Of a stretch of DNA of 64,000 nucleotides, positions 44,504-54,148 are shown in pieces. Each line of letters begins with the position of its first letter. The stretch's first letter is position 1. The notes under the pieces were generated by a model, which was not told where the DNA came from, did no database searches, and saw only the letters and a program-made list of their open reading frames with translations. The stretch is from Streptomyces marinisediminis (lineage in GTDB: Bacteria; Actinomycetota; Actinomycetes; Streptomycetales; Streptomycetaceae). A program made the translations under genes and the position numbers. The stretch spans positions 62,001-126,000 of the forward strand of contig NZ_JAPKFL010000008.1 of NCBI RefSeq assembly GCF_026262575.1, read 5' to 3'.

Positions 44504-45504
44504 TTGGGCTCCTCCCCGGGCTGCTCGTTCCGCGCCGCGCGTGTGCCGGCGTCCTCGCCCTCGCGCGCCGACGGCACCCGTGCGTCCGTCGGCTCCGTGC
44601 CGCCGCGCGCGGTGGTCCCGTCGGGCGCGGTGCCCTCGTCCGGGGCGGCGTCGTCCGAAGCGGCGTCAGCGGCGGGGGCGCCCAGGTACGCCTGGACCAC
44701 CGCCGGGTCCTGCTGCACCGCGGACGGCGTGCCCTCGGCGATCCTGCGGCCGAAGTTGAGCACCATCACCCGGTCCGCGACCGACATCACCAGCCGCATG
44801 TCGTGCTCGATGAGCAGCACGCTCACGCCCAGCTCCCGGTTGATCCGGCGGATCAGCTCCTCCAGCTCCAGCTTCTCCGTCGGGTTCGTGCCCGCCGCCG
44901 GCTCGTCCAGCAGCAGCACCTGCGGGTCGGTGGCCAGCGCCCGGGCGATCTCCAGCCGCCGCTGGTCGCCGTAGCTGAGCGAACCGGCCAGCTCGTTCAG
45001 CTTCCCCGCCAGCCCCACGAAGTCGAGCACCTCGTGCGCCCGCTCGTCGCTGCGCCGCTCCGCCCGCCGCGCGCTCGGCAGCCCCAGCATCACCGACACC
45101 GGGCCCGCCTTCAGCCGCGTCTCCGCCGCGATCTTCACGTTCTCCAGCGCCGTCAGCGCCGAGAACAGGCGGATGTTCTGGAACGTGCGGGCCACGCCCA
45201 GCCGGTTCACCCGGTAGGGCTTGCGCCCGCGCAACTCGTGTTCACCGCCCGCGCGCGGCCGGTAGGTGATGCGGCCCTCCTGCGGCACGTAGGCGCCCGT
45301 CAGCGAGTTGAACAGCGACGTCTTCCCGGCTCCGTTCGGGCCGATCACCGCCAGGATCTCGCCGCGCCGCATGCCCAGCTCCACCCCGTCCAGGCTCGTC
45401 ACACCGCCGAAGCGCAGCGTGATGCCCGAGGCGTCCAGCACCAGGTCGCCGGGGTCGGCCGCAGCGCGCGGACCGCCCTCCTCCTTGCGCACGTCAACCG
45501 TCAT
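44500..45504 (-). CDS. livG: Branched-chain amino acid ABC transporter, ATP-binding protein LivG
   Basis: A 334-residue ABC ATPase. Walker A IGPNGAGKTSLFNSLTG, the LivG-type VARTFQNIRLFSALTALENV, signature LSYGDQRRLEIARAL, Walker B LLLDEPAAGTNPTE and switch LLIEHDMRLVM are present. The C-terminus carries an unusual 60-residue acidic, Asp/Glu/Thr-rich tail (from about residue 276) absent from standard LivG proteins of about 255-290 residues. It overlaps livM and livF by four bases each, consistent with one polycistronic unit. Confidence 0.95.
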   Translation of the reverse strand: MTVDVRKEEGGPRAAADPGDLVLDASGITLRFGGVTSLDGVELGMRRGEILAVIGPNGAGKTSLFNSLTGAYVPQEGRITYRPRAGGEHELRGRKPYRVNRLGVARTFQNIRLFSALTALENVKIAAETRLKAGPVSVMLGLPSARRAERRSDERAHEVLDFVGLAGKLNELAGSLSYGDQRRLEIARALATDPQVLLLDEPAAGTNPTEKLELEELIRRINRELGVSVLLIEHDMRLVMSVADRVMVLNFGRRIAEGTPSAVQQDPAVVQAYLGAPAADAASDDAAPDEGTAPDGTTARGGTEPTDARVPSAREGEDAGTRAARNEQPGEEPK

Positions 45505-46865
45505 GACAGCCTGCCTCCCGCCGGCTCGGTCGTCCCGTCCCCCTCCACCTCGCCGGAGCGGGCCAGCTTCAGCTCCCGCGACCGGCGGCGCGAGGGGATC
45601 ACCCCCTGCGGGCGGTAGATCATCATGACCACCAGCAGCCCGCCGAGGTACATGTACCGGTCCTTCGGGTCGACCAGGCTCCGCAGCGCCTCCGGCAGCC
45701 ACACCAGGAACGCCGCGCCGAACAGCACGCCCGGGATCGACCCCATGCCGCCGAAGATCACGTACGCCAGCACCAGGACGGAGAGCAGGATGACGAAGTT
45801 CTCCGAGTTGATGTAGCCCACCTTCGACGCGTACGCCACACCGGCCACACCGGAGGTGGACGCGCCGATCGCGAACGCCATCAGCTTGTAGCGGACCGTG
45901 TCCACCCCCGTCGACGCCGCCGCCACCTCGTCCTCGCGGATCGCCGTCCACGCCCGGCCGACCTTGGAGTGCTCCAGCCGCCAGAACAGGAACACCACCA
46001 CCGCCACGAACGCCAGCAGCAGGTAGTAGTAGGGCATCGCGTCGACCACGCCCCACTCGTAGCTCCAAAAGCCCAGGTCGACCGCGAACCGGTCCACCTT
46101 CACGCCCCGCGTGCCCCCGGTGTAGTCGGCCAGGTTCTTCGCCGACAGGTACACGATCTCGTGAAAACCCAGCGTCACGATCGCCAGGTAATCGCCCCGC
46201 AACCGCAGCGTCGGCGCCCCCAGCAGCACGCCCGCCACCAGGCACGTCACCACCGCGATCGGGATCACCGCGAAGTTGTTCAGCACCATCGGCGGCTGCA
46301 CCGGCAGCGCGCCCGTCCAGTACGCCGCGCTGTAGGCGCCGATCGCGAAGAACGCGATGAAGCCCAGGTCCAGCATGCCCGCCCAGCCGATGACGACGTT
46401 CAGGCCGACCGCCACCAGCACGAAGATCGCGATCTGGTCCACCAGCACCGTCTGCCAGTAACGGTCCAGGCCCGAGGGCACCAGCACGGCCAGCGCCGCC
46501 GCCACCGCGAGCACCCCGAAGCGCACCCGCCGGTCCGCCCGCCACACCTCCCGCACCCGGCCCAGCGGGCCCGACGCCAGGGCCCTCGAACCCGACACGG
46601 CCGAGGCCACCTGCGGCGTCAGGAACTCCCGGCCCGCCCACACCGCGACCGCCAACGCCAGCCAGACCCACAGCGCGACCCCGGTGAGGTTCTCCTCCAG
46701 CGCGAAGAACAGGTCCTGGTGCGAGCCCTGGGCGCCCGTCACCAGCGTCATCGTCACCGCCAGCGCCACCATCGCCGCCAACCGCCGCCAACGCGGCCGC
46801 TGGTACCAGCGCTCGGCGCGCAGCCGCCGCGCCGTCCGCACGTTCACCGACGTCGTCGCGCTCAT
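45501..46865 (-). CDS. livM: Branched-chain amino acid ABC transporter, permease LivM
   Basis: A 454-residue permease with about ten membrane segments. An extended N-terminus holds two or three extra helices (to about residue 125), as usual in streptomycete LivM. The core has VGLNVVIGWAGMLDLGFIAFFAIGAY (here cited in part), GAPTLRLRGDYLAIVTLGFHEI and the EAA-like loop VGRAWTAIREDEVAAASTGVD that contacts the ATPases. It overlaps livH and livG by four bases. Confidence 0.95.
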   Translation of the reverse strand: MSATTSVNVRTARRLRAERWYQRPRWRRLAAMVALAVTMTLVTGAQGSHQDLFFALEENLTGVALWVWLALAVAVWAGREFLTPQVASAVSGSRALASGPLGRVREVWRADRRVRFGVLAVAAALAVLVPSGLDRYWQTVLVDQIAIFVLVAVGLNVVIGWAGMLDLGFIAFFAIGAYSAAYWTGALPVQPPMVLNNFAVIPIAVVTCLVAGVLLGAPTLRLRGDYLAIVTLGFHEIVYLSAKNLADYTGGTRGVKVDRFAVDLGFWSYEWGVVDAMPYYYLLLAFVAVVVFLFWRLEHSKVGRAWTAIREDEVAAASTGVDTVRYKLMAFAIGASTSGVAGVAYASKVGYINSENFVILLSVLVLAYVIFGGMGSIPGVLFGAAFLVWLPEALRSLVDPKDRYMYLGGLLVVMMIYRPQGVIPSRRRSRELKLARSGEVEGDGTTEPAGGRLS

Positions 46866-47785
46866 GCCGTCCTCCCCACACGCTCACCCAGCAGGCCCGT
46901 CGGGCGGAACATCAGCACCAGCACCAGGGCGGCGAACCCGGCCACGTAACGCCACTCCTCACCCCACACGAACACCGTCATCGTCTCCACGACCCCCAGC
47001 AGCATCCCGCCGAGCATCGCCCCGCGCACGTTGCCGATACCGCCCAGCACCGCCGCGGCGAACGCCGTGATCCCGGGCAGGAAGCCCATCGTGTAGACGA
47101 CCTTGTTGTTCACCCCGAACAGGAAGCCGGCCGCACCGCCCAGCAGGCCGCCGATCACGAACGTCCGCGACACCACCTTGTCGATGTCCACACCCATCAG
47201 CGACGCCACCTCCGGGTCCTGGGCCACCGCCCGGATGCCCGAACCCAGCTTCGTGCGGTTCACCACGTAGTCCAGGCCGACCATCATGCCCACCGCCGAC
47301 ACCACGATGATCACCTGCGTGATGTTCAGGTCCGCGCCGAACACCGTCAGCACCCGGCGGTTCTCGTACAGGTTCGGCATCGCCAGCGAGTTCCGGCCGA
47401 ACAACTTGCCCGCCAGGTTGTACAGGAAGAACGAGGCGCCGATCGCCGTGATCAGGAACACCAGCCGGGGTGCACCGCGCCGCCGCAGCGGCCGGTACGC
47501 CACCTTCTCCAGCCCGTAGGCGACGGCACCACCGAACGCCGCCCCGGCCAGCAGGCCCACCACGACGTACACCACCGACTGCACGCCCGCCGGATCGGCC
47601 GCCGGCGCCCACACCGTCAACGCCAGCAGACCACCGAAGGCCCCGAACATGAACACTTCGCTGTGCGCGAAGTTCAGCAACTGCAGCACGCCGTAGACCA
47701 GCGTGTAACCAATGGCGATGACGGCGTACAGACAGCCGAGCACCAGCCCCAGGACCAGGAAGTCCCAGAAAGCGTTGAGGGACAT
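46862..47785 (-). CDS. livH: Branched-chain amino acid ABC transporter, permease LivH
   Basis: A 307-residue permease with about eight helices, partner of LivM. It starts MSLNAFWDFLVLGLVLGCLYAVIAIGYTL (cited in part), then LLNFAHSEVFMFGAFGG, the typical LivH entry. The coupling loop is GIRAVAQDPEVASLMGVDIDKV. ATG at 47785 follows AAGGAAGTCGTTCG, better than the in-frame ATG 36 bases upstream. A 208-bp gap separates it from livK; it is the first gene of the overlapping livHMGF block. Confidence 0.95.
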   Translation of the reverse strand: MSLNAFWDFLVLGLVLGCLYAVIAIGYTLVYGVLQLLNFAHSEVFMFGAFGGLLALTVWAPAADPAGVQSVVYVVVGLLAGAAFGGAVAYGLEKVAYRPLRRRGAPRLVFLITAIGASFFLYNLAGKLFGRNSLAMPNLYENRRVLTVFGADLNITQVIIVVSAVGMMVGLDYVVNRTKLGSGIRAVAQDPEVASLMGVDIDKVVSRTFVIGGLLGGAAGFLFGVNNKVVYTMGFLPGITAFAAAVLGGIGNVRGAMLGGMLLGVVETMTVFVWGEEWRYVAGFAALVLVLMFRPTGLLGERVGRTA

Positions 47786-47993
47786 CGAACGACTTCCTTT
47801 TGGGAACGAGAGCCGTCGCACGCACGCGTTCAGCGCTCACGGACGACGAGGAGGAACACCGGGCCGCGGCCACCCGCCCGCGACCCGCCCCGCGCACCGC
47901 CCACGCGGTGTGCGAGCGGTGGCGCGGTGTACGGCGGGGCACCACCCGCGCACCGCACACCGCGCCGGCCGGCTCAGCCGACGGCCGGGGCCG

Positions 47994-49157
47994 TCACTTG
48001 GCCGTCAGCTTGTCGACGCTGCCCAGGTAGTTGATCTCCCGGTCCTGCACCTCGTACATGTAGATCGTCTGGTTGGTGAAGTCACCCGTGTCGTCGAAGG
48101 AGAACTCCTTCGTGATGCCCTTGTACTCCACCGCGCGCAGCGCCTCCAGCAGCTTCTCGCCGGTGGAGTCCGCGCCGCCGGTCTCCGCGATCTGCTCGAT
48201 GATCAGGTTCGCCACGTCGAAGGACTCCGCCGAGTACGTCCCCGGCGGCTGGTTGAACGCCGCCTCGTAGTCCTCGGCGAACTTCTTCGTCGCCTCCTCC
48301 TGCGTCGGGTCGGTGCACGCGCACGTCAGCAGCCAGTCGTTGGCCGAGTCCCCGGCCAGCTCCACGAACTGCATGTCCCGGCTGCCGTCACCGGACATCC
48401 GGATGCCCTCGAACCCGGCCTCGTCCAGCTTCGTCGCGAACGGGCCCGCGTCCTCGTAGTAGCCGGCGTAGATCAGCGCGTCCGCGTCCGCGCCCACCAC
48501 GTTGCGGGCCGCCGCGCTGTAGTCCGGCGTCTTCTGCGGCACGCTGTGGCGCACCACCTCCAGACCGGCGTCCTTCAGCGACTGCTCCGCGACGTCCGCG
48601 AGGCCGACGCCGTAGTCGGTCTTGTCGTCCACCACGACGACCTTCTCCGCGTCCGTCGACTTCGACAGGTACGTGGCCATGCCCGCGCCCTGCGCCGAGT
48701 CGTTCGGCACCGCGCGCAGGAACGACCCGTAGCCCTTCGTCGTCAGGTCGGCGCGGGTGGCGGAGGACGAGACCGCCGGAATGCCCGCCTCCGCGTAGTA
48801 CTCGGCGGACGCGTCCGCCGAGCCGGAAAAGGCCGGGCCGACGACCGCGATGACCTCTTCGGAGATCGCGCTCTGCGCCGCGGTGGGCGCCTTGTCCGGC
48901 AGACCCTGGTCGTCGGCCGCGAAGTACTCCACCTCGAAGTCGTAGTCGCCCGAGGCGTTCGCCTGGTCGATCGCCAGCCTGACGCCGTTCTCCATGTTCT
49001 GGCCGAGCTGCACGTTGTCACCCGACAACGGTCCCTGGAACCCGATCTTGACGGTGTCGCCGCCACCGTCGCCGGACCCGCCGTCCCCGCAGCCCGTCAA
49101 CGCCAGCGCGCCCACGGCCAACGGCACAGCCAGTCTCACGATGGTCTTGTTCAGCAC
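47994..49157 (-). CDS. livK: Branched-chain amino acid ABC transporter, substrate-binding lipoprotein LivK
   Basis: A 387-residue type I periplasmic-binding-fold protein. The start GTG 49157 gives a signal peptide and lipobox LALTGCGDGG (Cys23). The mature domain begins VKIGFQGPLSGDNVQLGQNM and contains AVVGPAFSGSADASAEYYA, the ligand segment PAVSSSATRADLT, and YTSAESFDV-like TYSAESFDVANLI. An extra Cys pair near CACTDPTQEE may form a disulfide. It captures branched-chain amino acids or related ligands for LivHMGF. The frame is open to 49244, but the lipobox spacing favours 49157; AGGGGGTTCGC precedes it. Confidence 0.94.
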   Translation of the reverse strand: MLNKTIVRLAVPLAVGALALTGCGDGGSGDGGGDTVKIGFQGPLSGDNVQLGQNMENGVRLAIDQANASGDYDFEVEYFAADDQGLPDKAPTAAQSAISEEVIAVVGPAFSGSADASAEYYAEAGIPAVSSSATRADLTTKGYGSFLRAVPNDSAQGAGMATYLSKSTDAEKVVVVDDKTDYGVGLADVAEQSLKDAGLEVVRHSVPQKTPDYSAAARNVVGADADALIYAGYYEDAGPFATKLDEAGFEGIRMSGDGSRDMQFVELAGDSANDWLLTCACTDPTQEEATKKFAEDYEAAFNQPPGTYSAESFDVANLIIEQIAETGGADSTGEKLLEALRAVEYKGITKEFSFDDTGDFTNQTIYMYEVQDREINYLGSVDKLTAK

Positions 49158-49384
49158 AGTGCGAACCCCCTGGTCCGGCCCAGAACGTGTGCGACCGCCG
49201 TACCGAACCGGCGGAAGAGACCGCACGACCGTGCGGTTGGCCACGGAATCTATTGCTCACGGTCCAGGCCAAACAGACGCTGACCACAGATGTGATCGCC
49301 CTGTGACCTCTGCCACGTGTCGAAAAGAGGACGGTCCTTACCGCTCACCGAACGAAAGGGGATGATCCTTTGAAGAGCACGACG

Positions 49385-49420
49385 GCGCCACACATGCCGC
49401 AAAAGGGGCATGTGTGGCGC
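49385..49420 (-). terminator. Terminator hairpin 2 behind the ANTAR regulator gene
   Basis: A perfect 14-bp stem GCGCCACACATGCC/GGCATGTGTGGCGC with loop GCAAAAGG. It is the second of two tandem hairpins after the leftward regulator gene and lies before livK's promoter region. Loop A-richness suggests activity in both directions. Confidence 0.75.
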
Positions 49421-49421
49421 A

Positions 49422-49455
49422 CGTGAACGAAGGGGCGCAAGCCCCTTCGTTCACG
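49422..49455 (-). terminator. Terminator hairpin 1 behind the ANTAR regulator gene
   Basis: A perfect 15-bp stem CGTGAACGAAGGGGC/GCCCCTTCGTTCACG closed by a GCAA (GNRA) tetraloop, 22 bp past the regulator stop codon. A single base separates it from the next hairpin, an unusually strong double stop. Confidence 0.85.
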
Positions 49456-49477
49456 CGGGGCGGACGCGCCGCGCGGG

Positions 49478-50185
49478 TCAGCTCCGCTGCTCCCGCCGGT
49501 CCTTCGCGCCCTGCTTCTCCGCCTGCTTCTCCGCCTGCTTCTCCGCGGCGTCCTCGATCACGGCCTCGGCCACCTGCCGCATCGACAGCCGACGGTCCAT
49601 CGACGTCTTCTGGATCCACCGGAACGCGGCCGGCTCCGTCAGCCCGTACTCCGTCTGCAGCAACGACTTCGCGCGGTCCACGAGCTTGCGCGTCTCCAGC
49701 CGCTGCGTGAGGTCCGTGACCTCCGACTCGAGCTGCTTGAGCTGCGCGAACCGCGACACCGCCATCTCGATCGCCGGCACGACGTCACTCTTGCTGAACG
49801 GCTTCACCAGGTACGCCATCGCACCGGCGTCCCGCGCCCGCTCCACCAGCTCCCGCTGCGAGAACGCCGTCAGCATCAGCACCGGCGCGATGCCCTCCTC
49901 GGCGATCTTCTCCGCGGCGGAGATGCCGTCCATCACCGGCATCTTCACGTCCATGATCACCAGGTCCGGGTCGTGCTCGCGCGCCAGCTCCACCGCGCGC
50001 TGCCCGTCCCCCGCCTCGCCGACGACCGTGTAGCCCTCCTCCTCCAGCATCTCCCTCAGGTCCAGCCGGATCAGGGCCTCGTCCTCCGCGATCACCACAC
50101 GCGTGGTGGCCGGCGGCACGTGCGCGTCCGCGCCCTCCGTCGGGTCGGCCGGCGTGGGGGTCTCGGGGGCGTCAGCGGCACTCAC
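49478..50185 (-). CDS. Response regulator with ANTAR RNA-binding output domain (PdtaR-like)
   Basis: A 235-residue response regulator. The receiver domain begins RVVIAEDEALIRLDLREML, with phosphoacceptor Asp79 in DLVIMDVKMPVMDG, conserved Thr in MLTAFSQ and Lys in YLVKPFSK. A coiled linker (RFAQLKQLESEVTDLTQRLE) leads to an ANTAR domain (RKLVDRAKSLLQTEYGLTEP, AFRWIQKTSMDRRLSMRQVA). ANTAR domains bind dual hairpins in mRNA leaders and prevent termination. This is the orphan PdtaR/Rv1626 type; its kinase is not in the window. The C-terminus has an odd EKQAEKQAEKQ repeat. It lies beside tRNA-Leu and ends in two tandem terminators. Confidence 0.94.
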   Translation of the reverse strand: MSAADAPETPTPADPTEGADAHVPPATTRVVIAEDEALIRLDLREMLEEEGYTVVGEAGDGQRAVELAREHDPDLVIMDVKMPVMDGISAAEKIAEEGIAPVLMLTAFSQRELVERARDAGAMAYLVKPFSKSDVVPAIEMAVSRFAQLKQLESEVTDLTQRLETRKLVDRAKSLLQTEYGLTEPAAFRWIQKTSMDRRLSMRQVAEAVIEDAAEKQAEKQAEKQGAKDRREQRS

Positions 50186-50282
50186 TGTGCTCCTCGCGGG
50201 GGTTCGAGCAGGTCGGGCCCCAAGAGCCTATCGGGCCGACGCGCGCAGGGACGACCGGGTACACTTCCCGTGGCCACGGCCT

Positions 50283-50365
50283 GCCGGGTTGGTGGAATGG
50301 CATACACGGAAGTCTCAAACACTTCTGCCCGAAAGGGCTTGTGGGTTCGAGTCCCACACCCGGCA
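50283..50365 (+). tRNA. tRNA-Leu (anticodon CAA)
   Basis: An 83-nt class II tRNA. Acceptor stem GCCGGGT/ACCCGGC with discriminator A; anticodon stem GAAGT/ACTTC around loop CTCAAAC (anticodon CAA, reading UUG); a long variable arm TGCCCGAAAGGGCTT; T arm GTGGG-TTCGAGT-CCCAC. The 3' end continues CCG, so CCA is not encoded. It lies between the ANTAR gene (divergent) and the LAGLIDADG-like gene. Confidence 0.96.
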
Positions 50366-50441
50366 CCGCACACTGCTCCACCAGAGTGAATTCGCACGAC
50401 CGCACTGGCATTCGCTATTCGAACACCCGCACGCTTGGTGC

Positions 50442-51221
50442 ATGACCAAGCACGCACCGTCGCTGCGCCGAGAAGCCCTCGCCCTGCTCCATCAGGGAGC
50501 GACGAACCAAAGCGTCGCCAAGCGGCTCTCCGTTCCACCGGGGACGGTTGACTGGTGGCTGCACAGGGACCGCAAAGCGCGCGGCATCGCCTACGAACAC
50601 CCGCACGACTGCCCCCGCTGCGCCGGGAGGGACCCCGACGGCCCGGCGTACGCCTACCTGCTGGGGCTCTACCTGGGCGACGGCCACATCATCTCCAAGC
50701 CCCGCCACCACCACCTGACGATCTCCTGCACGAGTGCCTACCCGGGGCTGATCGACGAGGCGGAGGCCGCGGCCCGCGCGGTCATGGCGATGCCAAGCAC
50801 CAACCGGGTCAGGCGCCAGGGCTGTACGGAGGTCAAGTCCTACTCCTCGCACTGGCCCTGCCTGCTCCCGCAGCACGGGCCGGGGAAGAAGCACGAGCGG
50901 CGCATCACCCTGGAAGGCTGGCAGCGGACGATCACCGAAGCACATCCATGGAAGCTGATCCGCGGGCTCGTCCATTCCGACGGCTGCCGGGTCACGAACT
51001 GGACGACGCGGACGGTCGCGGGGCGAAGGAAGCGCTACGAATACCCGCGGTACCTCTTCACCAACAAGTCCGACGACATCCGACGCGTTTTCACCGACGC
51101 GCTCACGCGCGTGGGCGTGGAATGGGCCACCCTCGCCCGAGACGGCGAACCGTTCAACGTCTCCGTGGCGCGGCGGGCCTCCGTGGCGCTGATGGACGTG
51201 CACGTGGGGCCGAAGTGCTGA
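50442..51221 (+). CDS. LAGLIDADG-like protein with N-terminal helix-turn-helix
   Basis: A 259-residue protein. The N-terminus is a sigma-70-region-4-like helix-turn-helix (LRREALALLHQGATNQSVAK, then RLSVPPGTVDWWLHR). A CPRC pair (57-60) follows, then two LAGLIDADG-type motifs: YLLGLYLGDGH (72-82) and LIRGLVHSDGC (about 172-182), each ending in the acidic residue that would bind metal. The two-motif layout is that of monomeric LAGLIDADG homing endonucleases. Copies of this gene family are known as annotated 'transcriptional regulators' in Streptomyces. It sits 76 bp from tRNA-Leu and just before pyk, outside any intron or intein. Whether it cuts DNA or has been adopted as a regulator is open. 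Confidence 0.75.
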   Translation: MTKHAPSLRREALALLHQGATNQSVAKRLSVPPGTVDWWLHRDRKARGIAYEHPHDCPRCAGRDPDGPAYAYLLGLYLGDGHIISKPRHHHLTISCTSAYPGLIDEAEAAARAVMAMPSTNRVRRQGCTEVKSYSSHWPCLLPQHGPGKKHERRITLEGWQRTITEAHPWKLIRGLVHSDGCRVTNWTTRTVAGRRKRYEYPRYLFTNKSDDIRRVFTDALTRVGVEWATLARDGEPFNVSVARRASVALMDVHVGPKC

Positions 51222-51238
51222 CGTGGGGCGGTGGCGCC

Positions 51239-52678
<1,440 letters not shown>

Positions 52679-52685
52679 GGAGCTG

Positions 52686-52713
52686 AGCCTATGGCTTACC
52701 GGCGGGTAGTCGA
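52686..52713 (-). promoter_or_regulatory. Possible pyk promoter
   Basis: On the minus strand TCGACT (52708-52713), 16 bp, then TAGGCT (52686-52691) resembles a -35/-10 pair. Start of transcription would be close to the ATG at 52678, giving a nearly leaderless mRNA. The -35 match is only moderate. Confidence 0.35.
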
Positions 52714-52786
52714 CTGTGTCCGGTGGTGGGGTGAATGACCTTTGCTTGTACGGAGGTTGACATTTGTTGAACGCCGGGAAGAGGCG

Positions 52787-54148
52787 TCAGAGACGTTCGA
52801 AACCGCGGTGGCGCTCCCAGTCGGTGACGGCGCGCTCGAAGGCGGCGAGTTCGGTGCGGGCGGCCTGGGCGTAGTGGGTGGTGACGGTGTCGCCGAAGGT
52901 CTTGGCGACCAGGTCGCTGGTCTCCCAGTGGTGGAGTGCCGCGGTGAGGGTGCTGGGCAGGCGGGGCACGGCCGGGTCGGCGAGGGCGTTGGCGGGGTGG
53001 GGGTCGGGCAGGGGCAGCCGGTTCTCGATGCCGTGGAGCCCGGCGGCGAGGGCGGCGGCGAGGGCGAGGTAGGGGTTGGCGTCGCCCCCGGGGACGCGGT
53101 GTTCGATGCGCAGGGAGTGGCCGTGGCCGATGACGCGGACGGGGCAGGTGCGGTTGTCGCGGCCCCAGGTGATGCCGGTGGGGGCGAAGGCGCCGGGTTG
53201 GAGGCGCTTGTAGCTGTTGATGTTGGGTGCCATGAGCAGGGTGAAGTCGGGGAGGCAGGCGAGCTGCCCGGCGACGAAGTGGCGCATGAGCGGGGACATG
53301 CCGTCGGGCGCGGCGGGGTCGGCGAGCACGGGGCTGCCGTCGGCACCGCGCAGGGAGAGGTGGATGTGGCAGGAGTTGCCTTCGCCGTCGTCGTACTTGG
53401 GCATGAAGGTGACGGCGTGGCCCTCTTGGGCGGCGATGTGCTTGGTGCCGTGCTTGAAGAGGATGGTGTGGTCGGCCGTGGTCATGGCCTCGGCGTAGCG
53501 GAAGACGATCTCGTACTGGCCGGGGTGGACTTCCGCGCGGGCGGTCTCCAGGGTGAGTCCGGCCTGGACCATCTCGCGGCGGATGCGGCGGAGCATGGGT
53601 TCGAGGTGGCTGGTGCCCTGGAGGGCGTAGTCGACGGAGTGGCGGGTGGCGGGCCGCAGGCCGTGGTAGTGGCCCTCGTGGGCCTGGGCGTAGGTCTCCT
53701 GGAAGGCGAGGAACTCCAGTTCGGTGCCGGCGTGGGCGGTGAGGCCGTGGGCGGCGAGCCGGTCGAGCTGGGTGCGCAGGATATGGCGGGGGGCGACGGG
53801 GACAGGCGTGCCGTCGGGCCAGGTGGCGTCCGCGATAACGAGGGCGGTCGCCTCGTCCCAGGGGAGGGTGGTGCAGGTGGCGGGGTCGGGCTTGAGGAGG
53901 AAGTCGCCGAAGCCGGTGTTCCAGGCGTCGATGGCGTAGCCGGGGCCGGTGTTCATCTCGACGTCGGTGGCCAGGAGGTAGGTGCAGGCGCCGAAGCCGT
54001 GGGGGGCCGCTTCGTCGAGGAAGTGGGGCACGGACAGGCGGCTGCCCTGGAGGCGCCCTTGGAGGTCAGGCAGGGCGACGATGACGTTGTCCAGGCGGCC
54101 CGCCGCGTGGTCGGCGCGGAGCTGGGCGTAGGGGTCGGCGGGGGTCAT
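52787..54148 (-). CDS. Glutamine-synthetase-family ligase (last gene of the siderophore operon)
   Basis: A 453-residue GS-fold ATP-dependent amide ligase. Conserved catalytic sequence: AHAGTELEFLAF, ARAEVHPGQYEIVF, EGNSCHIHLSL, NSYKRLQPGAFAP with the ATP-site ITWGRDNRT, and RIEHRVPGGDANPYLALAA. It is of the GlnA-like group that gamma-glutamylates amines rather than ammonia: the N-terminal domain lacks the classical GSI beta-grasp sequence, and the adenylylation-site Tyr motif is not evident. The ATG overlaps the stop of the IucA/IucC gene (54145-54148), so it is translationally coupled to siderophore synthesis. It may glutamylate an amine intermediate or detoxify excess polyamine; both are inference. 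Confidence 0.85.
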   Translation of the reverse strand: MTPADPYAQLRADHAAGRLDNVIVALPDLQGRLQGSRLSVPHFLDEAAPHGFGACTYLLATDVEMNTGPGYAIDAWNTGFGDFLLKPDPATCTTLPWDEATALVIADATWPDGTPVPVAPRHILRTQLDRLAAHGLTAHAGTELEFLAFQETYAQAHEGHYHGLRPATRHSVDYALQGTSHLEPMLRRIRREMVQAGLTLETARAEVHPGQYEIVFRYAEAMTTADHTILFKHGTKHIAAQEGHAVTFMPKYDDGEGNSCHIHLSLRGADGSPVLADPAAPDGMSPLMRHFVAGQLACLPDFTLLMAPNINSYKRLQPGAFAPTGITWGRDNRTCPVRVIGHGHSLRIEHRVPGGDANPYLALAAALAAGLHGIENRLPLPDPHPANALADPAVPRLPSTLTAALHHWETSDLVAKTFGDTVTTHYAQAARTELAAFERAVTDWERHRGFERL

